Of a stretch of DNA of 64,000 bases, positions 7,231-15,995 are shown piece after piece; position 1 is the stretch's first letter; each line of letters begins with the position of its first letter. The DNA comes from Poriferisodalis sp965204125. GTDB taxonomy: Bacteria; Actinomycetota; Acidimicrobiia; Acidimicrobiales; Poriferisodalaceae. The stretch is from assembly GCF_965204125.1 (NCBI RefSeq), contig NZ_OZ241968.1:1178001-1242000 (forward strand), given 5' to 3'. The position numbers and the translations under genes were made by a program. The notes beneath the pieces were generated by a model. The model was not told the DNA's origin and did no database searches. It was given only the letters and a program-made list of their open reading frames with translations.

Positions 7231-9687
7231 ATGTGCAAGTGGAGCGTGTGGGGTGTGAGTGCTCGAGCGACGGCGCTGGCCGTCGTCGCCGTGATCGCGG
7301 CATGTGCAACCGCTGATATCGACGCTGAGGGAGTTCAGCCAAGCTCGCCTGCAGCAACCACTTCGACGACGACGGTCATCTCCACGCCCTCGGACGCTTC
7401 CGTGCCGGCGACCGCCGGGGACGCGACGGGTTCGAGCGTCCCCAGCGATTCGGCTGCTCCAGCGGACTCCGCACCGACTCCCACTGAGGCACCCGTGGAA
7501 GTCGCGACGACTGTTGTTCCGGACGCCAGCACACCGGATGACGGCGAACCCGACAGCAGCACGGCTCCCGACGAGACCGAACCCGACGAGACCGAGCTGG
7601 AGCCCGACGAGACCGAACCCGACAGCAGCACGGCTGCCGAGATCGAGGATCCGGAGAAACAAGATGGCGCCGAGGTTGAGTCCGGCGTGCAGGTGACGAC
7701 CACCGAGGACGATCGCATCCGGATAACGGGCACCGGCAACGCCTCGACCAACGTCGAGCTTGGCGAGGGGGAATGGACTGCGCTGTCCACGGTCACCGAC
7801 AACCGCGGCGCATGGTTCTCGGTGAGGCTTCTGGGTTCGCCCGACAGCGCCACGACCTTGTGCTGGAACCACGGTCGCGGCGTGCTGCTGGCCGATACAG
7901 GTGCGGCGGAGACCCAGATCGACAGCACGCTGGCGATCGTCATCGACAACAGCTCCGATGCGTGGTGCGAACCGGGCTCGTTCACCGTAACCGTCAGTGC
8001 CGCGGGCTCATGGACCGTGACATTCATCAACAAAGCAGACGCGACGCCGCAACCCGAACCGATCGGCATCGCGTCCAGCGACATCCGATTCACACAGATC
8101 TCCGTGGGGCGCGACCACACCTGCGGCGTGACCACCGCCAAGACCGTGCAGTGCTGGGGCCGGACCACGTTCGGCAAGGCAACGCCTCCCGCCGGCGAAT
8201 TCGAACATGTCTCTGCGGGGGACAGCCACACCTGCGGGCTGACCGTCGAAGGCACGGTCGAGTGTTGGGGCGATGGCTACTACGGTCAGACAGCCGCTCC
8301 CGAAGGCACGTTCGTCCAAGCCACACGCTCGTGTGCGCTCAGGCCTGACGGATCGTTCGTGTGCTGGGGTCGAAACGGCCTGGTGGAGTCGCCGCCGGAG
8401 ATCCGACTCAAGCGGCTCGCTGATGGGATGTGGTGCGGCATCGCAACTGACAGCTCGCTGCTCTGCTGGCATCTTGCCGACCGCTACAGCGATACGCCGA
8501 CCATGGCGTTCACCGGGGACCTCTTGTCCGGATCGTTCCTTCACATCGGCAACAGGTGCGGCACCCGCACCGACGGTTCCGTCAGCTGCTGGAACGCGAG
8601 CCCGCCGGATTCGGCCAGTCCCCCGGGAGACGACACGTTCACCTCGACGTCCGATCTCTGTGGCATCACCACCGACGAGGAGATTCGCTGCTGGGGCAGC
8701 GGCCAATACGGCCGCGCCAACCAGCCCGAAGAGGCACCGAAAGGCCGCTATATCCAAGTCAGCGGCGGTTCATTCCATGCCTGCGCGCTGACCACCGACG
8801 GCCGAGCGCGGTGCTGGGGGGAGGGATATGCCGCGACGCCCCCGCCCGCCGACGGCGAGTTCGTGAGCGTGTCGGTCGGCAACCCTCACGCCTGCGGCAT
8901 CACCGTTGATCGGGAGCTCAAGTGCTGGGGGTATGAGTTTCGGGGGCCTGCCCCAGCAGTCGAGGGATGGCGCGCGCCAGCGTTCGGAGGATTGCCGCCC
9001 GGCGAGTTCACCCAGGTCTCGGTCGGAGCGTGGAGTTGGGACGATCTGAGCTGTGCTGTACGGGTCGACGGCAGCGTGGCGTGCTGGGACTACGACGGCC
9101 CCGAGGAGGACTCAGTGCGGGGCGAGGGTCGTAACGCCATCGGCGTCTCCGTCGGCACCCAGCGTGTCTGCGTCTCGTTCGCCGACGGCGGCGCAGAGTG
9201 CACGCCAAAACGCGCACATGACGACGCTGTTGAGAGCTCCACGGCGCCGGATCGGTTCGCCGATATCTCGACGGGCCAGAGCCGCTCATGCGGCGTGCGG
9301 ATCGACGGCGCGCTCTCGTGCTGGGGCGGCGAGGAACTCTGGCCCGCCGATCCGGAGGGTTCGGGATTCGTGCAGGTCTCGGCGAGCATTCAACAGATCT
9401 GCGCGGTACGGACCGACCACAGCCTCCACTGCTGGCACCCGCGCCTTCAAGCACTTGCCGACGTCCGCTCGCTCGTTCCCGAGAGCCCGCCAGGCGGCGC
9501 CTATGAGATGTCGTCGCTCGGCATCACGTATGGATGCGCCGTCAGGGTCGACGGCGAGATCGCCTGCTGGGGCGCGGGTGCTCTGGGCCGAGCCGACCCG
9601 CCGCCCGGGCCATTCGCATACGTCTCGGTCGGTCGCGACTACGCGTGTGGCGTCGACCGGAACGGGCGCATCAAGTGCTGGGCCTGA
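7231..9687 (+). CDS. RCC1-repeat secreted lipoprotein
   Basis: An 818-residue exported protein. The N-terminus is a lipoprotein signal with lipobox VIAAC (Cys about 25). A low-complexity Thr/Ser/Pro/Glu stalk (residues 35-150) includes an acidic repeat DETEPDETELEPDETEPD. A small beta-rich domain follows (about 155-270). From about 285 to the end there are roughly 14 RCC1-like repeats of 40-55 residues with pattern F-x-V-S-x-G-x-x-H-x-C-G-(x)n-C-W-G, which should fold into beta-propellers, with paired Cys in nearly every blade. Bacterial RCC1 proteins are generally cell-surface binding proteins; the ligand is unknown. No ribosome binding site is clear, so the exact start (ATG 7231) is uncertain. 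Confidence 0.8.
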   Translation: MCKWSVWGVSARATALAVVAVIAACATADIDAEGVQPSSPAATTSTTTVISTPSDASVPATAGDATGSSVPSDSAAPADSAPTPTEAPVEVATTVVPDASTPDDGEPDSSTAPDETEPDETELEPDETEPDSSTAAEIEDPEKQDGAEVESGVQVTTTEDDRIRITGTGNASTNVELGEGEWTALSTVTDNRGAWFSVRLLGSPDSATTLCWNHGRGVLLADTGAAETQIDSTLAIVIDNSSDAWCEPGSFTVTVSAAGSWTVTFINKADATPQPEPIGIASSDIRFTQISVGRDHTCGVTTAKTVQCWGRTTFGKATPPAGEFEHVSAGDSHTCGLTVEGTVECWGDGYYGQTAAPEGTFVQATRSCALRPDGSFVCWGRNGLVESPPEIRLKRLADGMWCGIATDSSLLCWHLADRYSDTPTMAFTGDLLSGSFLHIGNRCGTRTDGSVSCWNASPPDSASPPGDDTFTSTSDLCGITTDEEIRCWGSGQYGRANQPEEAPKGRYIQVSGGSFHACALTTDGRARCWGEGYAATPPPADGEFVSVSVGNPHACGITVDRELKCWGYEFRGPAPAVEGWRAPAFGGLPPGEFTQVSVGAWSWDDLSCAVRVDGSVACWDYDGPEEDSVRGEGRNAIGVSVGTQRVCVSFADGGAECTPKRAHDDAVESSTAPDRFADISTGQSRSCGVRIDGALSCWGGEELWPADPEGSGFVQVSASIQQICAVRTDHSLHCWHPRLQALADVRSLVPESPPGGAYEMSSLGITYGCAVRVDGEIACWGAGALGRADPPPGPFAYVSVGRDYACGVDRNGRIKCWA

Positions 9688-9712
9688 TTGCCCCTCGCTG
9701 GGCAGTCCCGAG

Positions 9713-11227
9713 TTACAGCGGTTCCACGCCGCCTTCTGAGCGGCGACGCTCTACGAAGTCGGTGAGCTCGGCGCGGATGGCGTCGTCCATCGGCGGCTCT
9801 TCGTAGTCGGCCAGCAGCTGCTTCCAGATGCCGTTCGCCCGCTGGGTGGCGTCGAGCGCACCGTCTTCCTGCCACGTCTCGAAGTTGCGCCAATCCGACA
9901 GCGTGGGCTCGTAGAAGGCGGTGTTGTAGCGCTCCAGCGTGTGGGCGGCACCGAAGAAGTGGTTGGCCGGCCCCACCTCGGCAATGGCATCCACCGCCAG
10001 CGACGCATCGTCGATCTGGGTGGGCTGCAGCATGGCCCGGATCATCTGGATCATCTCGGCGTCGATGATCACCTTCTCATACGAGGCGCACAGCCCGCCC
10101 TCGATCCAGCCGAGGCCGTGCAGCACGTAGTTGATGCCGCCCACGATGCACGCCCACAGCGACATCTGCGACTCGTAGGTGGCCTGGGCGTCGGGAGCGT
10201 TGGAGGCGTTCGCGTTCGAGGCCCGCAGCGGCAGGCCGTAACGGCGCGCCAGCTGGCCGCTGATGATCGTGGCCTTCACATATTCGGGCGTGCCGAACGC
10301 CGGCGCACCCGACCGCATGTCGACGTTCGAGGTGAAGCTGCCGTAGACGACCGGCACGCCGGGGTTCACGAGCTGTGCCAGCGTGATGCCGGCGAGCGCC
10401 TCGGCGTTCTGCAGGGTGAGCGCGCCGGCGATCGTGACCGGCGCCATCGCTCCCGCCAAGGTGAACGGCGTGTACACGACAGGCTGGCCGTGGCGGGCCA
10501 ACTCGATGGCGCCCTCCAGCATCGGCTTGTCGTACACGAGCGGCGAGTTCGCATTGACGACCGTGTGGATGGACGGCTCGCGCAGCAGCGTCTCGTGGTC
10601 GATGCCGCGGGCGATGCGGGCGATCTCGATGGCGTCGCTGACACGGGTGCGGCCCAGCGAGTAGCAGAACCCGGGCTTGGTGGACAGCGTGTACATGGCC
10701 GACACTGCGTCCAGGTGGCGGGTGCGCACCTCGAGATCGATCGGCTCGACCGAATGGCCGGTGCAGGTGTCCGCCGCGTCGAGCGCCTGCTGCAGGCGCA
10801 GCATGTTGCAGAAGTCGGCGTAGTTGCCGCTGACCCGGCCCCGATCGAGGTCGGACACGTTGGGCGGGCTGCCGACCATGCCGAAGACGACCCAGTCGTC
10901 GCCGAAGACCACGCTGTTGGCCGGATCGCGGGCGTGCAGCGTGAAGGTCGACGGGGCGAGCGCCACCTGCTCGGCGACCATCTCGGGATCGAACCGCACC
11001 CGCACGCCGTCGTCGGAACTGGCGCCCGCCTCAAGCAGGATCTGCACCGCTTCGGGCAGCAGGAAGTTCATGCCGATCTCGGACAGCACCCGCAGCGATG
11101 CCTCGTGGATGCGTTCGATTTCGTCGGCGCTGATGAGCTCGACGGGCCGGAAGGTGTTGCGTGCCTGCTGCCGGGGCGCCGCCGGGATTGCGGCAGTATC
11201 CCGACGTTTCCGGCCTCGACGCGTCAC
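9713..11227 (-). CDS. Trimethylamine methyltransferase (MttB) family protein, non-pyrrolysine
   Basis: A 504-residue MttB-superfamily protein starting at GTG. The basic N-terminus (MTRRGRKRR) and HEASLRVLSEIGMNFLLPEA match the actinobacterial/alphaproteobacterial branch; the barrel continues through a long conserved C-half. There is no internal amber codon, so it is not a pyrrolysine trimethylamine methyltransferase; relatives such as MtgB demethylate glycine betaine and other quaternary amines with a corrinoid protein partner. No corrinoid protein or methyltetrahydrofolate methyltransferase lies nearby. A TetR gene 72 bp upstream in the same orientation may regulate it. Substrate unassigned. 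Confidence 0.85.
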   Translation of the reverse strand: MTRRGRKRRDTAAIPAAPRQQARNTFRPVELISADEIERIHEASLRVLSEIGMNFLLPEAVQILLEAGASSDDGVRVRFDPEMVAEQVALAPSTFTLHARDPANSVVFGDDWVVFGMVGSPPNVSDLDRGRVSGNYADFCNMLRLQQALDAADTCTGHSVEPIDLEVRTRHLDAVSAMYTLSTKPGFCYSLGRTRVSDAIEIARIARGIDHETLLREPSIHTVVNANSPLVYDKPMLEGAIELARHGQPVVYTPFTLAGAMAPVTIAGALTLQNAEALAGITLAQLVNPGVPVVYGSFTSNVDMRSGAPAFGTPEYVKATIISGQLARRYGLPLRASNANASNAPDAQATYESQMSLWACIVGGINYVLHGLGWIEGGLCASYEKVIIDAEMIQMIRAMLQPTQIDDASLAVDAIAEVGPANHFFGAAHTLERYNTAFYEPTLSDWRNFETWQEDGALDATQRANGIWKQLLADYEEPPMDDAIRAELTDFVERRRSEGGVEPL

Positions 11228-11299
11228 TGCAGCGAACCGTACGGTCCTGTCTGGATCACGTCAACATGAACGAAATGCCAGTCGCGCAAGAACAGAATG

Positions 11300-11902
11300 T
11301 CAGATGCGCAACCCGGCGAGAATGGCCGCTCGCTCGTCATCGGTCGGCGGGCGGCCCACATAGATATCGAAGTAATAGGTGAGCGCTTCGATACGGGCAT
11401 CCATCGGCTCATTGACCTCGAGCTCGTACCAGCCCATCTGCAGGAAGTAGATGGTGCGAGCACGGTGAAGTCTCATGACCGGGTCGCTCACCTCGGCCGC
11501 GAGCATCTGCACGCACGCATCCACCCGCCGCTCATCGGTGGCCCTCAGCTTCTGCCACAGCTCGGGATTGCTGCGACCCCAATTCCGCACCGCCACTTCG
11601 AGATGCGGGTCGAAGCGTTCCATCCCCAGCCAGCAGCGCATCAATGCGACATACCGGTCGACGATGCTGCCGTCGAGCGTTGCGGCTCGGATGATCGAAC
11701 CTGAATTGGTCTCCTCCCACACCTCGAGCAGGCGGTTGAGCAGGGCTTCGTGGTTCTCGAAGTGCCAGTAGAAGCTGCCCCGGGTGACGCCGAGCCGCTT
11801 GGCCAGCGGCAGCACTTTGACAGCGCCGATTCCATCGGAGACGAGCACGTCGAGTGCGGCAGTCACCCAGTCGTCTGCGCTCAGGCGTGCCCGTTGAGCC
11901 AT
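11300..11902 (-). CDS. TetR family transcriptional regulator
   Basis: A 200-residue regulator. Residues 8-55 form the TetR helix-turn-helix (DWVTAALDVLVSDGIGAVKV, then RLGVTRGSFYWHFENHEALLNRLL). The remaining helical part is a ligand/dimer domain with no recognisable ligand signature. It precedes the MttB-like gene on the same strand and is divergent from the MerR-menF gene, so it could control either. The probable promoter TAGGGT lies 6 nt before its ATG. Confidence 0.9.
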   Translation of the reverse strand: MAQRARLSADDWVTAALDVLVSDGIGAVKVLPLAKRLGVTRGSFYWHFENHEALLNRLLEVWEETNSGSIIRAATLDGSIVDRYVALMRCWLGMERFDPHLEVAVRNWGRSNPELWQKLRATDERRVDACVQMLAAEVSDPVMRLHRARTIYFLQMGWYELEVNEPMDARIEALTYYFDIYVGRPPTDDERAAILAGLRI

Positions 11903-11908
11903 CGAGCC

Positions 11909-11914
11909 ACCCTA
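11909..11914 (-). promoter_or_regulatory. Probable -10 box of the TetR gene
   Basis: TAGGGT on the minus strand, 6 nt before the ATG at 11902; leaderless arrangement. Confidence 0.5.
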
Positions 11915-11980
11915 TCCAGCGACCTGCCGCTCGGTAGTTGGAGGTATTAGTGCCGGCACGGATGGACCGAGTGAGCACTC

Positions 11981-12013
11981 TTGGAGTTATCACTCTCACA
12001 ATGGGCGTACGCT
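11981..12013 (+). promoter_or_regulatory. Candidate MerR-type autoregulated promoter of the merR-menF gene
   Basis: TTGGAG (11981-11986) and TACGCT (12008-12013) could be -35 and -10 with an over-long 21-bp spacer; MerR-family activators classically act on promoters with lengthened spacers. The dyad GAGT-TATC-ACTC (11984-11995) overlaps the -35 and the spacer, where MerR dimers bind. The -10 is 6 nt before GTG 12020, predicting a leaderless message. The elements are seen; the regulatory reading is inference. Confidence 0.4.
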
Positions 12014-12019
12014 GAGGGC

Positions 12020-14284
12020 GTGCGAGTGGAGGAGCTGGCGTCGGCGCATGAGGTGAGCGTCGACACCGTGCGCTACTACCAGAAGATCGGGCTGCTGCAC
12101 CCGCCCGCACGCCAAGGTCGCATGGCGCGCTACGACGACAGCCATGTGCGGCGGCTCGGCGAGATCCGGCGCCTGTCCGCGGCGGGCTTCTCGCTGGCAC
12201 AGATCCGCCAGCTCGGCGACGGCGGCGACGACCCGATGCTGATGGCGTTGGGTGCACGCCGCGGCGACACCCTGACCTTCGACGAGCTGGTGCAGCAATC
12301 CGGGCTCGACGAAGAACTCGTCCGGCTCGCGACCGACACCGGCCTGGTGCGACCGCTGCGGACGTCGGCAGGCGGTGCCGATGACGGCCCCGAGGCTGCC
12401 AGCGGCGCCGACGAGGGTGTCACAGGCGGCACGCTCTACAGCGCCGGGGCGCTGACGATGCTGCGCGCAGCCACGGAGCTGCTCGCCGCTGAGATGCCGC
12501 TCGACGATCTCATCGGCCTCGCGCTGCGGCACGCCTCGAACATGGAAGCTGTCGCTGCGGACGCGGTAGGGCTGTTCGCCGACCGCTTCGCCGACGTGCC
12601 CACCGCACAGCGCGCCGACCTGGCTGCTCGCCTGATCCCGCTGGTGACCGACCTGGTGGCGCAGCACTTCCGCGAGTCGCTCGTGGAGCACGCCACCGAG
12701 CGCATCTTGGCCGGCGACATCGACGATGAGCCGGCCAGTTCCGATGCGATGGCAACCGAAACGCCCAACGCCCGGTCCGCAGGGGATTCGGGCCGCCGCA
12801 CCTCAGCGGGGTTGCGCACCCGGACCGCCGTCACGTTGGAATGCCGGGAGCTGTCCGGCGAGCTGGACCCGCTGGCAGTGTTCGCTGCCTCCGATGCGCA
12901 CCAACGGGTGTACTGGGCGTGTCCCGACGGCGACCTGGAGTTCTGTGCGCTCGGCAGTGCTTTCGACGCCATCGCCGGGGCCGGCGCCGACCGCTTCGCC
13001 TCAGTCGCCGACACGCTGAGCCTGCTGGACGTCACTATGACCGGCGACAGCGGTCACCCGATCGGGCCGCTGGCCGTGGGCGGCTTCTCGTTCCGTCCCG
13101 AGGCGCCCGCGGCAGGCTCGGTGTGGGAGCCATTCGGCGCCGGCTGCCTGACCGTGCCCGAAGTGCTCGTCGTGCGTCGGGGCGGCCAGTCATGGCTGAC
13201 CTCGGTGCCCGGTGCCCCCGTCTGGCCGGTGATGGCTGCATCACGATCGGGAGTCGGGGGGACATGTGCCACCTGCGGCGCGGCTGACGGCAGCGGCGTC
13301 TGCGGCCTCGCCGCTGCTGCCGGTGCGCCCGACGCGGCTTGCGCCCGCGACGACACGATCGTGCGAGGCGACACCGGCGACGATCTCACCGGCACAGCTG
13401 CGGGCAGCCTGGCCGATCCTGAACTCGAAGCCGGACCCGCGAGCGACCTGAATGCGGCGGCGTTGGCCGTGCTCGGCGGGAGCTACCGAGCCGACGACCG
13501 CTACACCGAGCTGGTGCGGCGCGCCCTCGGCAGGATCGCCGAAGGCGGGCTCGACAAGGTCGTGACGGCGCGGGAGCTGCACATTGCGTCGGGGCTCGAG
13601 CCCATCGCGGTGCTCGACCGCCTGCGGTCGCGTTACCCGTCCTGTGTCACGTTCGCATTCGGGCGCGGGTCGCAGACGTTCTTCGGCGCCACGCCCGAAC
13701 AGCTGGTGCACTGCGACGGGCTGCGGCTGCAGACCGATGCGCTGGCCGGCTCGGGGCCGCGTGTCGGCGATCCGGCGCGAGACCGGGAACTCGCGGCCGA
13801 GCTGCAACGCGATCCCAAGGAGCTGACCGAGCACGCCATGGTGGTCACCGACGTGCGCGACACGCTGCGTGCGTGCGGCGCGGCGCTCGATCCGCCCTCG
13901 CCGACCGGCGTCATGGAACTGCGGCGCATCATGCACCTGCACACACCGATCAGCGGGCGCGTCCCCGCTGGCACGACGGCGCTGGATCTCGCGAGTGCAC
14001 TGCACCCGACGGCCGCGGTCGCCGGACTGCCGCGGCGCGTCGCCCGCGACTGGATCTCAGAGCACGAGGGCTTCGAGCGCGGCTGGTACGCGGCCCCGGT
14101 GGGCTGGACGACGCTGGACGGGCGCGGCGAGTTCCGCGTCGCGCTGCGCTGCGCGCTGACCGGTCCCTCCGAGACCCGGCTGTTCGCCGGCGGCGGCATC
14201 GTGGAGGGCGCAGATCCAGATGCCGAGCTGACCGAGACCAACATCAAGCTCGAAGCCCTCCTGTACGCACTCGAGGGCGACTGA
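12020..14284 (+). CDS. menF: MerR regulator fused to isochorismate synthase
   Basis: One uninterrupted 754-residue frame. Residues 3-67 are a MerR helix-turn-helix (EELASAHEVSVDTVRYYQKI, then YDDSHVRRL and GFSLAQIRQL). Residues 90-235 form a helical segment like that in full MerR-type regulators. From about 270 to the end there is a complete isochorismate synthase: an N-terminal half with DPLAVFAASDAHQRVYWA, a Cys-rich insertion (about 415-445), then the chorismate-binding core with DKVVTAREL (proposed catalytic Lys), KELTEHAMVV and FAGGGIVEGADPDAEL (Mg-binding Glu). The enzyme converts chorismate to isochorismate, the first menaquinone step. menD and menH follow directly. I chose GTG 12020 because a TACGCT box lies 6 nt upstream; TTG 11981 would add 13 residues. 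Internal initiation near ATG 12749 could also release a free enzyme. Confidence 0.8.
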   Translation: MRVEELASAHEVSVDTVRYYQKIGLLHPPARQGRMARYDDSHVRRLGEIRRLSAAGFSLAQIRQLGDGGDDPMLMALGARRGDTLTFDELVQQSGLDEELVRLATDTGLVRPLRTSAGGADDGPEAASGADEGVTGGTLYSAGALTMLRAATELLAAEMPLDDLIGLALRHASNMEAVAADAVGLFADRFADVPTAQRADLAARLIPLVTDLVAQHFRESLVEHATERILAGDIDDEPASSDAMATETPNARSAGDSGRRTSAGLRTRTAVTLECRELSGELDPLAVFAASDAHQRVYWACPDGDLEFCALGSAFDAIAGAGADRFASVADTLSLLDVTMTGDSGHPIGPLAVGGFSFRPEAPAAGSVWEPFGAGCLTVPEVLVVRRGGQSWLTSVPGAPVWPVMAASRSGVGGTCATCGAADGSGVCGLAAAAGAPDAACARDDTIVRGDTGDDLTGTAAGSLADPELEAGPASDLNAAALAVLGGSYRADDRYTELVRRALGRIAEGGLDKVVTARELHIASGLEPIAVLDRLRSRYPSCVTFAFGRGSQTFFGATPEQLVHCDGLRLQTDALAGSGPRVGDPARDRELAAELQRDPKELTEHAMVVTDVRDTLRACGAALDPPSPTGVMELRRIMHLHTPISGRVPAGTTALDLASALHPTAAVAGLPRRVARDWISEHEGFERGWYAAPVGWTTLDGRGEFRVALRCALTGPSETRLFAGGGIVEGADPDAELTETNIKLEALLYALEGD

Positions 14285-14292
14285 GCGGCAGC

Positions 14293-14856
14293 ATGCAGAT
14301 CTCCGACGACGATGCTGCCTATTCGGCCTGTCGATCCCTGTGCGAGGGGCTCGTGGCTGCCGGCATCACCGACGCAGTCGTGTCGCCCGGCTCGCGGTCG
14401 ATGCCGCTGGCGCTCACCGTCGATGCCACTGCCGGGCTGCGCACCTGGGTGCGGATCGACGAGCGATCGGCCGGGTACTTCGCGCTCGGGCTGGCCAAGG
14501 GCTCGGAAAGGCCGGTGCTGCTGGTGTGCACGTCAGGCACTGCTGCGGCCAACTACCTGCCGGCAGTGGTCGAGGCGCACTACTCCGGCGTGCCGCTGGT
14601 GGTGCTGACCGCGGACCGGCCGCCTGAGTTGCGGGGCTGGGGAGCGGGGCAGACCATCGATCAGCACGGTCTGTACGGCAGCCATGTGCGCTGGTTCTGC
14701 GAGACGCCGGTGCCCTCGGAGCTGCCGGTCGATCAGGCGGTGCGGTGGTTCGGCGTCGCGGCTGCCCGGGCGGCGGAGCAGGCGACCGGGCCGCACTCCG
14801 GTCCCGTGCATCTCAATTTGCCCCTTCGGGAGCCCTTGGAGCCGCTGCCGTGCTGA
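14293..14856 (+). CDS. menD: MenD N-terminal (PYR) half, separate ORF
   Basis: A 187-residue protein equal to the first domain of MenD (2-succinyl-5-enolpyruvyl-6-hydroxy-3-cyclohexene-1-carboxylate synthase). Visible motifs are AVVSPGSRSMPLALT, WVRIDERSAGYFALGLAK (ThDP-activating Glu region), CTSGTAAANYLPAVVEA, LTADRPPELRGWGAGQTIDQ and VHLNLPLREPLEPLP. The frame stops at TGA 14856, exactly at the boundary between the PYR domain and the central domain. The second half follows in another frame, starting at GTG 14850 inside the sequence GTGCTGA. Either this is a real two-subunit enzyme or a frameshift broke the gene. It begins 8 nt after menF. Confidence 0.8.
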   Translation: MQISDDDAAYSACRSLCEGLVAAGITDAVVSPGSRSMPLALTVDATAGLRTWVRIDERSAGYFALGLAKGSERPVLLVCTSGTAAANYLPAVVEAHYSGVPLVVLTADRPPELRGWGAGQTIDQHGLYGSHVRWFCETPVPSELPVDQAVRWFGVAAARAAEQATGPHSGPVHLNLPLREPLEPLPC

Positions 14857-15995
14857 GCGAGTGGGCGGCGGCGCACGAGCGGGGGGTGGTAGTGGCCGGG
14901 CCCATGTGGGATGGGGACCGGTGGGCGGAGGCTGTGGCAGCGTTCTGCCGGGCCTCTGGATGGCCGCTGCTGGCCGAGCCGTGCTCGCAGCTGCGGCGTG
15001 AGCTGGACGGGGTGGTGGTGACGGATCATCACGACCTGCTGCTGCGAACGGCGTGGGCCGACGCCGAGCCGCCCGATGCGGTGCTGCGCATCGGCGGCGC
15101 GCCGACGTGCAAGCCGCTGCGGCTGTGGATCGAGCGCCATCGCCCAGCGTTCGCGTTCGTCGATCCGGCCAGCACCTGGACCGATGCGAGCTTCAGCGTC
15201 TCGCTGCACTTGACGATCGGGCCGGAGGCCGTGACCGACGTGGCCCGCACGCTGCTGTCCCCAGATTCCGGGTGGGCGCAGCGGTGGGCCGATGCTGATG
15301 CACGTGCCGCCGCGGCAGTCGACGGTCTGCTCGACGCTGAACCGCTACTCGAAGCCAGCGTGGCTCGCCAGCTTGGGCGCAGCCTTCCGGCGGGACACGC
15401 GCTGTACGTCTCGAACTCGATGCCGGTGCGCGATGTCGATTCGTACTTGCGAGCCCGCGCCGAACCTCTGGCAGTGCACGCCAACCGGGGTGCGAGCGGC
15501 ATCGACGGCGTGATCTCCGCTGCGACCGGCGTGGCAGCGTCGGGAACGCCGACCACGGTGCTGGTCGGCGACCTGGCGTTCCGTCACGATCTCGGCGGGC
15601 TCGTGGGAGCGTTCGACACTGTGCCAGCCACCCATGGCGGTTCTGGCGATCTGGACCTCACCGTGGTGGTCGTCGACAACGGCGGCGGCACCATCTTCTC
15701 GTTCCTGCCTGCCTACGGCGTCATTGACTCCGAGGCCTTCGAACGCCTGCTGACGACGCCTCCCGGGCGCAGCAGCTCGCAGCTCGCGAGCGGGCTGGCA
15801 GCAGCGATGGGCTTCGAGCACCTTCACATCGGCTCGTGTGACGAGCTGCATGCGCTGCTGGCCGCTCCCGGGTCGAATCGGGGCGTGCGCGTCATCACCA
15901 TCGACATCGACGCGGACGCAAACCGGGATCAGCACCGCCGCCTGGCCGACGCAGTCGCGGCGGCAGTGCGGGGCGCAGAGTCCCGCTCGCAGTAA
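14850..15995 (+). CDS. menD: MenD C-terminal (central plus PP domain) half, separate ORF
   Basis: A 381-residue protein from GTG 14850, which overlaps the stop of the first half; GGAG at 14838-14841 gives 8-nt ribosome-binding spacing. It opens VLSEWAAAHERGVVVAGP (start of the MenD central domain) and carries YVSNSMPVRDVDSY, HANRGASGIDG, and the thiamine diphosphate motif GDLAFRHD with VDNGGGTIFSFLP. The linker normally found between PYR and central domains (about 50 residues in E. coli) is nearly absent. Together the halves supply every catalytic motif. The reaction joins isochorismate and 2-oxoglutarate with CO2 loss. The stop overlaps the menH start (TAATG). Confidence 0.8.
   Translation: MLSEWAAAHERGVVVAGPMWDGDRWAEAVAAFCRASGWPLLAEPCSQLRRELDGVVVTDHHDLLLRTAWADAEPPDAVLRIGGAPTCKPLRLWIERHRPAFAFVDPASTWTDASFSVSLHLTIGPEAVTDVARTLLSPDSGWAQRWADADARAAAAVDGLLDAEPLLEASVARQLGRSLPAGHALYVSNSMPVRDVDSYLRARAEPLAVHANRGASGIDGVISAATGVAASGTPTTVLVGDLAFRHDLGGLVGAFDTVPATHGGSGDLDLTVVVVDNGGGTIFSFLPAYGVIDSEAFERLLTTPPGRSSSQLASGLAAAMGFEHLHIGSCDELHALLAAPGSNRGVRVITIDIDADANRDQHRRLADAVAAAVRGAESRSQ

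Noticed and set aside
5438..7357. 639-codon minus-strand frame opposite the acyl-CoA ligase
   Set aside because: It lies antisense to a gene with complete ANL motifs, and its His/Arg/Val-rich composition is what high-GC third positions create on the other strand.
9713..11227. Pyrrolysine-containing trimethylamine methyltransferase
   Set aside because: No in-frame amber codon interrupts the gene, so the pyrrolysine form is excluded.
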